This document shows, piece after piece, positions 60,231 through 64,000 of a DNA stretch of 64,000 bases. The position numbers and the translations under genes were made by a program. Numbering within the stretch: the stretch's first letter is position 1; each line of letters begins with the position of its first letter. The stretch comes from Paenibacillus pectinilyticus (GTDB taxonomy: Bacteria; Bacillota; Bacilli; Paenibacillales; NBRC-103111), in the NCBI RefSeq assembly GCF_001700435.1, contig NZ_LYPC01000020.1, positions 373,678 to 437,677 of the forward strand, written 5' to 3'. Under the pieces are notes generated by a model, which saw only the letters and a program-made list of their open reading frames with translations, was not told the DNA's origin and did no database searches.

Positions 60231-61133
60231 TTAATGAATATCCTTCTTCTTAAACCGTCCACCCTTGACATCGTGAATATTCCCGATTGCCAGGAACGCA
60301 CGTGGATCCAGATCATCGACGATGGATTTCAATTTCGCTTCTTCCAATCGGGTGATGACGCTGAAAATGACTTTTTTATCATCGCCGGTGAATGCACCTT
60401 CGCCATTGAGGTACGTGACGCCACGACCTAGGCGAGATGTGATGGAGTCTCCGATTTTCTGATACTCGTCACTGATAATCCATACCGATTTGGACTGATC
60501 AAGTCCCTCAATCGTAATATCAATCATTTTAAAAGCAATAAAGTAGGCAATTAAGGAATACATTGCGCGATCCCAGCCAAATACGAAACCTGCGCTGGCC
60601 AGAATAAAGAAGTTGAAAAACATCACGATTTCGCCTACAGAGAAAGGCATTTTCTTACTGAAAAGAATAGCGACAATTTCCGTACCATCTAATGAACCGC
60701 CTGAACGAATGACCAGTCCGACGCCGATCCCCAGGATAATCCCGCCAAATACTGCAGCTAGCAAAGGATCGATGGTGATGGCTTGAACAGGATGCAATAA
60801 AGATGTACCGATGGACATTAAGATAACTGAGAATGTTGTGGATATTGCAAAGGTTTTACCAATCTGCTTATATCCCAGTACGACAAAAGGCAAATTGAGC
60901 AGAACGAGAAAGATACCGATAGGAAAACCAGATAGATGAGAAAGTATGATGGAAATCCCGACAATACCACCGTCGATAATGTGGTTTGGAACCAAGAAAA
61001 TTTCTAATCCGATGGAAACCAAGATGGTTCCGATAATCATAAAGAAGATTCTGCGTGCAAATTTCATTCGTGTTAATTTCTGATGTTGCGCATGTGCGTG
61101 AGCTTGTTCAGCCCCTGTCAGTGAGTTAGCCAT
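60231..61133 (-). CDS. YitT-family membrane protein (DUF161/DUF2179)
   Basis: A 300-residue protein with five to six membrane helices (about residues 28-205) and a C-terminal cytoplasmic DUF2179 domain (about 215-295) ending in LDPRAFLAIGNIHDVKGGRFK, which is the near-invariant close of the family. The membrane part starts FMIIGTILVSIGLEIFLVPN with HIIDGGIVGIS. Function unknown; some members affect sporulation or stress survival. AGGAAAC precedes the ATG. The gene is followed by the intergenic repeats. Confidence 0.92.
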   Translation of the reverse strand: MANSLTGAEQAHAHAQHQKLTRMKFARRIFFMIIGTILVSIGLEIFLVPNHIIDGGIVGISIILSHLSGFPIGIFLVLLNLPFVVLGYKQIGKTFAISTTFSVILMSIGTSLLHPVQAITIDPLLAAVFGGIILGIGVGLVIRSGGSLDGTEIVAILFSKKMPFSVGEIVMFFNFFILASAGFVFGWDRAMYSLIAYFIAFKMIDITIEGLDQSKSVWIISDEYQKIGDSITSRLGRGVTYLNGEGAFTGDDKKVIFSVITRLEEAKLKSIVDDLDPRAFLAIGNIHDVKGGRFKKKDIH

Positions 61134-61168
61134 GAAAGTTTCCTCTTTTCCTCAATCATTCATTTTCG

Positions 61169-61540
61169 TTACGATGAGTAAGAAGGAATGAGGCCCGTAT
61201 AACGTGAGGTGAATTTGAGGAACGCAAGAAGAAGTACTTTCAGCTTTTTCCAGATCAAACTTGTCAAATACACGATAAAAACGACAAAAACTGTCATTTC
61301 ATAGAGTTTATAAATCTGGTCATACAGATATATCTTATTTTCATCAACATGTATGATTTCTTTAGAAGGCAGCTGCTGTTGCTGGGTCAATACTTGTGTC
61401 GTATTCGCCGTAACAAGTACGTCGGCATCGGCGGTATTGTGGTTGGAAATGGGCGGTGTTAAAGGGAAAATGAACAAGGCAAGAATCACCCAGACCATGA
61501 TCGTCCAACAACATTTTCGTGAAATAGGGTTCAGGGACAT
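61169..61540 (-). CDS. Two-helix membrane protein, unknown
   Basis: A 123-residue protein with one helix near the N-terminus (CCWTIMVWVILALFIFPLTP), an extracytoplasmic loop rich in Thr and Gln (TTQVLTQQQQLPSKE), and a second helix (MTVFVVFIVYLTSLIW) followed by a basic tail. I do not recognise it. ATG 61540 has GGAGGGG directly upstream, an unusually short spacing; the longer frame to 61654 has no site. It lies just upstream of the YitT gene on the same strand. Confidence 0.62.
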   Translation of the reverse strand: MSLNPISRKCCWTIMVWVILALFIFPLTPPISNHNTADADVLVTANTTQVLTQQQQLPSKEIIHVDENKIYLYDQIYKLYEMTVFVVFIVYLTSLIWKKLKVLLLAFLKFTSRYTGLIPSYSS

Positions 61541-61709
61541 CCCCTCCAAACAGTGTAAACCAAATTTGCTTGAATTGTAGCATTTCACTTCCGATGAGTC
61601 AAACATCGCTGCTACTCGTTCATCGTTACGATTCCTTTTTCGAAACCGGACCATTAAGGCCTATTCTGCATATATTAGGTAGATGACCCCTATTCAGAGA
61701 GGTGACAAT

Positions 61710-62759
61710 GTGCGAAATGTAATTGGTATTCTCCTAGATCATAAAACTTATGTTGGTATTGTTCAAAAGCAAACCGGCTATGAATACATTGAACATTACA
61801 ATCGCGCGGCTAAAGGGCTTGGATTGATACCATTTTACATGTGTTTACAGCACGTCAGTGACAAGTCAGCACTAGGTTTGTGCTATGACAATGATCGCTA
61901 CACGCTGAAGCGGTTACCGATTCCTAAAGTGATTCATAACCGGGCAATGACCCTCTCTCCTTATTTGCAAAAGAAATTACAGGCTCTAGCCAAGACGAGT
62001 CAAGTGTTCAATGGTCAAAATCGACACGATAAGCTGCGCGTTCATAAGCTGCTTCATGCTAGCAAAGGGAGCGCATCCTATATCCCCCAAGCTATGTCTT
62101 ATTCACGTGATCATATTATGAAGGCGATGAATCAATTCATCTCCTTTTATGTCAAACCCACGAATAGCAGTGTTGGCAAAGGGGTCTTAAAGGTTACGCT
62201 AATGCCGGACGGATTATGGGAAGTATGCTGGAGTAACAAGGAACCAAGAGTTCTTGAAGAGCAGCCTGCACTTGATTTCATTGAAGCGAAAGTGAAGGGA
62301 CAGCCATATCTAATTCAAAAAGCCGTACCTTTAGCAATGTATCAAGGGCGCCCTTATGATTTACGAGTCTCAGTCCAACGTGGTGGAACAGGGGAATGGG
62401 GCGTAACTGGCATAGCAGGAAAAGTCGCAGCGAGCGGCCGTCATGTTACCAACCTCGCCAAGGGCGGTGAAGCTATGCGATGTGAGAAGCTATTTCTAGC
62501 GAATGGTTTTAACCCCGAGCTGAAAAGGGAGCAGGTTGAGAAGGCAGCATTGCAAATCGCAGAGAGCTTAAGCAAACAAATTCCTGCGATGTCCGATGTG
62601 GGGATGGATATTGGGATCGATCAGAGCGGCGATATTTGGTTAATCGAGGTCAATGGAAGGGATCAGCGATATCAATATAAGCATTTGAATTTGAATAAGA
62701 CGTTTTATCGTACGTACGAGACACCGATGCGTTATGCGAAATATTTATTAAGTAAGTGA
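61710..62759 (+). CDS. YheC/YheD-family ATP-grasp protein (spore coat-associated)
   Basis: A 349-residue protein of the Bacillus YheC/YheD family, associated with the endospore coat. Its C-terminal two-thirds is an ATP-grasp fold: FYVKPTNSSVGKGVLKVT as the nucleotide loop, the PYLIQKAVPLAMYQGRPYDL segment and IWLIEVNGRDQRYQYKHLN with metal ligands. GTG 61710 has AGAGAGGTGA five bases upstream; ATG 61683 has none. It supports the spore-forming host. Confidence 0.88.
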   Translation: MRNVIGILLDHKTYVGIVQKQTGYEYIEHYNRAAKGLGLIPFYMCLQHVSDKSALGLCYDNDRYTLKRLPIPKVIHNRAMTLSPYLQKKLQALAKTSQVFNGQNRHDKLRVHKLLHASKGSASYIPQAMSYSRDHIMKAMNQFISFYVKPTNSSVGKGVLKVTLMPDGLWEVCWSNKEPRVLEEQPALDFIEAKVKGQPYLIQKAVPLAMYQGRPYDLRVSVQRGGTGEWGVTGIAGKVAASGRHVTNLAKGGEAMRCEKLFLANGFNPELKREQVEKAALQIAESLSKQIPAMSDVGMDIGIDQSGDIWLIEVNGRDQRYQYKHLNLNKTFYRTYETPMRYAKYLLSK

Positions 62760-62817
62760 AATGACAATAGACGCGGGCCAAGCGAGTCAATCCACGTCGA
62801 GAAGGTGGAGTGGGGAT

Positions 62818-63018
62818 GTGAGTAATCGTGTTCTAGTTATCAAAATGAATCTGTTACCTTGGTATAACGAGCTAGACGATCAGTTAGAAGTGCTTCATTA
62901 TTCTTTCCCATTAAATGTAAGAGAACGTATCTTAACGCTGGGTGATTATCGAATCCTCTCCATTAACCGTTACCAAACGCGATTAAGACAAATCCAACAA
63001 GTTTCTGCAAAAGATTAA
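62818..63018 (+). CDS. Small hypothetical protein, 66 residues
   Basis: A short protein (SNRVLVIKMNLLPWYNELDD, then SFPLNVRERILTLGDYRILS) I cannot assign. GTG 62818 is preferred because GGTGGAGTGGGG lies just before it; ATG 62761, two bases after the previous stop, has no site. It follows the YheC/YheD-type gene and is followed by a terminator, so it is probably the second gene of that operon. Confidence 0.6.
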   Translation: MSNRVLVIKMNLLPWYNELDDQLEVLHYSFPLNVRERILTLGDYRILSINRYQTRLRQIQQVSAKD

Positions 63019-63077
63019 CGGCATTATGCGTAGAAATTAGGTAAATGAGGTATAATTAGACTATAAGAAAAACCCGT

Positions 63078-63108
63078 AGAGGCAGGGAAATACCTGCTTC
63101 TTTTTGTC
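63078..63108 (+). terminator. Terminator after the YheC/YheD-type operon
   Basis: GAGGCAGG, loop GAAATA, CCTGCTTC, then TTTTTG. Confidence 0.8.
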
Positions 63109-63245
63109 TAGCGAAAATGAATTTGGCTTTTATGTTGCTTCATACCCCCAAAAACAAGTAAAATAGAAGTGAAGCATTATTTGTTCGATATAGGCTTTTA
63201 CCCACAAGCAAATACAGGGTGTACAGGAAAAGGGGACATTTAAAG

Positions 63246-63554
63246 GTGAACGTTCATTTAAATTTTACTAACAAGGGCAAAGTGGTCATCGAAAATTTCA
63301 ATAATGAGGAGCTCATTGAAATTTTTAGTCGTTATATTAACACGTTAACGAAGAAATACGCAGTTGATATTACGGTACCTGCTGAAGCGAATCAGAATAT
63401 CGTTCAAGACGGTTCATTTAAAGTTGTTCTTTCGAATGTACAATGTGATGTTGAGACTTTTTTCAAGGAACTGGGTAGAGATATTAAAGTACCTTTGAAG
63501 AAAAGAGCGGACGGCAAGTTGGAGAATGTTTTCAAAATTCAAGTGATCGAGTAA
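63246..63554 (+). CDS. Hypothetical protein, 102 residues
   Basis: A small alpha-beta protein of unknown family (NVHLNFTNKGKVVIENFNNE, ELIEIFSRYINTLTKKY), with a Lys-rich C-terminal half (DIKVPLKKRADGKLENVFKI). GTG 63246 is preferred, with AAAAGGGGAC about nine bases upstream; GTG 63219 is possible. The next gene starts 16 bases after its stop, so they form an operon. Confidence 0.65.
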   Translation: MNVHLNFTNKGKVVIENFNNEELIEIFSRYINTLTKKYAVDITVPAEANQNIVQDGSFKVVLSNVQCDVETFFKELGRDIKVPLKKRADGKLENVFKIQVIE

Positions 63555-63569
63555 GTTACGGGGGCATGT

Positions 63570-64000
63570 ATGCTTAGTTTAGACGAGAAGTTAGCCATTG
63601 CGACATCTTTTCCTGAGCTGCAGCGCAAGGATGTTTCATTGGGACGAATCAATTTTCATTATGTAGAGAGTGATTATGAGAAGACTACTGTTCTCTATCA
63701 CCTTCATCCGAATGGAAATGGGTTTGTGTATGCCGAATACATCCCAGGCTGCACGGTTGATGCGAAGGGATTAATTAATATCCGGGACTATAGTGAAGAC
63801 GAGCTTCGAGAAATCATCGCGAAGTCGATCCAGTCTTTAACTCGTAGCGGTAGTCCTAAAGTTGTAAAGACAGAGGAAGTCCAAGCAGTCCCAGATGAAG
63901 AAATTTGGGTCGATGAGGATGGCAATCGATTGAGTGTTACTTTCGTGGAAGATTTGTGGTATATCTATGCCGGAGAAAATCTCGATTGTGCCTTTGAGAC
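63570..64000 (+). CDS. Hypothetical protein, 3' truncated by window
   Basis: An open frame from ATG 63570 to the window end (143 codons seen, no stop). GGGGG lies five bases upstream. The visible part (MLSLDEKLAIATSFPELQRK, VSLGRINFHYVESDYEKTTV, HPNGNGFVYAEYIPG) looks like a soluble alpha-beta protein with an acidic stretch (EEVQAVPDEEIWVDEDGN). Unknown family; co-transcribed with the gene at 63246. Confidence 0.65.
   Translation, partial: MLSLDEKLAIATSFPELQRKDVSLGRINFHYVESDYEKTTVLYHLHPNGNGFVYAEYIPGCTVDAKGLINIRDYSEDELREIIAKSIQSLTRSGSPKVVKTEEVQAVPDEEIWVDEDGNRLSVTFVEDLWYIYAGENLDCAFE

Overview
The window reads as chromosomal DNA of a low- to mid-GC endospore-forming Firmicute, most likely a Paenibacillus or close relative. 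The basis is content: strong AGGAGG-type ribosome binding sites, frequent GTG/TTG starts, a T-box leader on thrS, a TPP riboswitch, an aa3-600-type quinol oxidase operon, a YpdA-like bacillithiol disulfide reductase, a YpbS-like protein, a YheC/YheD-type ATP-grasp protein and Bacillus-type LexA boxes. The species assignment is an inference. No rRNA, tRNA, prophage, transposase or CRISPR array was seen.

Layout. 1-9.3 kb: 3' end of topB, ung, a zinc-dependent phospholipase C-like gene, a four-PAS soluble histidine kinase, a deoxynucleoside kinase, a decayed gene remnant, cutC and an epimerase-like gene. 9.3-16.5 kb: an MBL-fold hydrolase, the four-gene quinol oxidase operon and a membrane-anchored L,D-transpeptidase. 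16.5-24.5 kb: M29 aminopeptidase, MFS exporter, uridine kinase, then a lipoprotein / histidine kinase / REC-DUF3369-HD-GYP operon. 24.7-30.1 kb: a patatin-like gene, a VOC protein, and a TPP-riboswitch-controlled thiamine-precursor ABC transporter operon that ends in a TatD-like hydrolase. 30.1-32.8 kb: tag and an unknown small gene facing each other, each behind twin LexA-like boxes, then ypdA and a 58-residue gene. 32.9-38.4 kb: Dabb, DUF2164 and Nudix genes, ypbS plus a tiny two-helix membrane gene, hrpB and a lipase-like gene. 38.4-45.5 kb: LysR/SDR divergon, CBS protein, fabF divergent to an MmyB-like regulator, and a GntR/LacI-type regulator before an aldose epimerase. 45.5-54.7 kb: ASCH protein, methyltransferase, a split ThrE-type exporter, DUF1697, polysaccharide deacetylase, Mn-pyrophosphatase, MsrAB, a two-domain multicopper oxidase and a short-chain dehydrogenase. 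54.9-64 kb: T-box/thrS, a CDF transporter divergent from an HPr-like gene, a Gfo/Idh/MocA oxidoreductase, two kinds of non-coding repeat, a YitT protein, the YheC/YheD-type gene and a final pair of unknown genes, the last cut by the window end.

The most interesting points are: the unknown small gene with its own twin SOS boxes; the TatD-like amidohydrolase tied to thiamine-precursor uptake; an HPr-like protein that keeps the regulatory serine but lacks the phosphocarrier histidine, expressed from a promoter that shares one symmetric -10 element with a CDF transporter whose leader holds a terminator; His/Met-rich termini on three quinol oxidase subunits; and a cluster of palindromic intergenic repeats next to a degenerate ATTGCACTGTA repeat tract.
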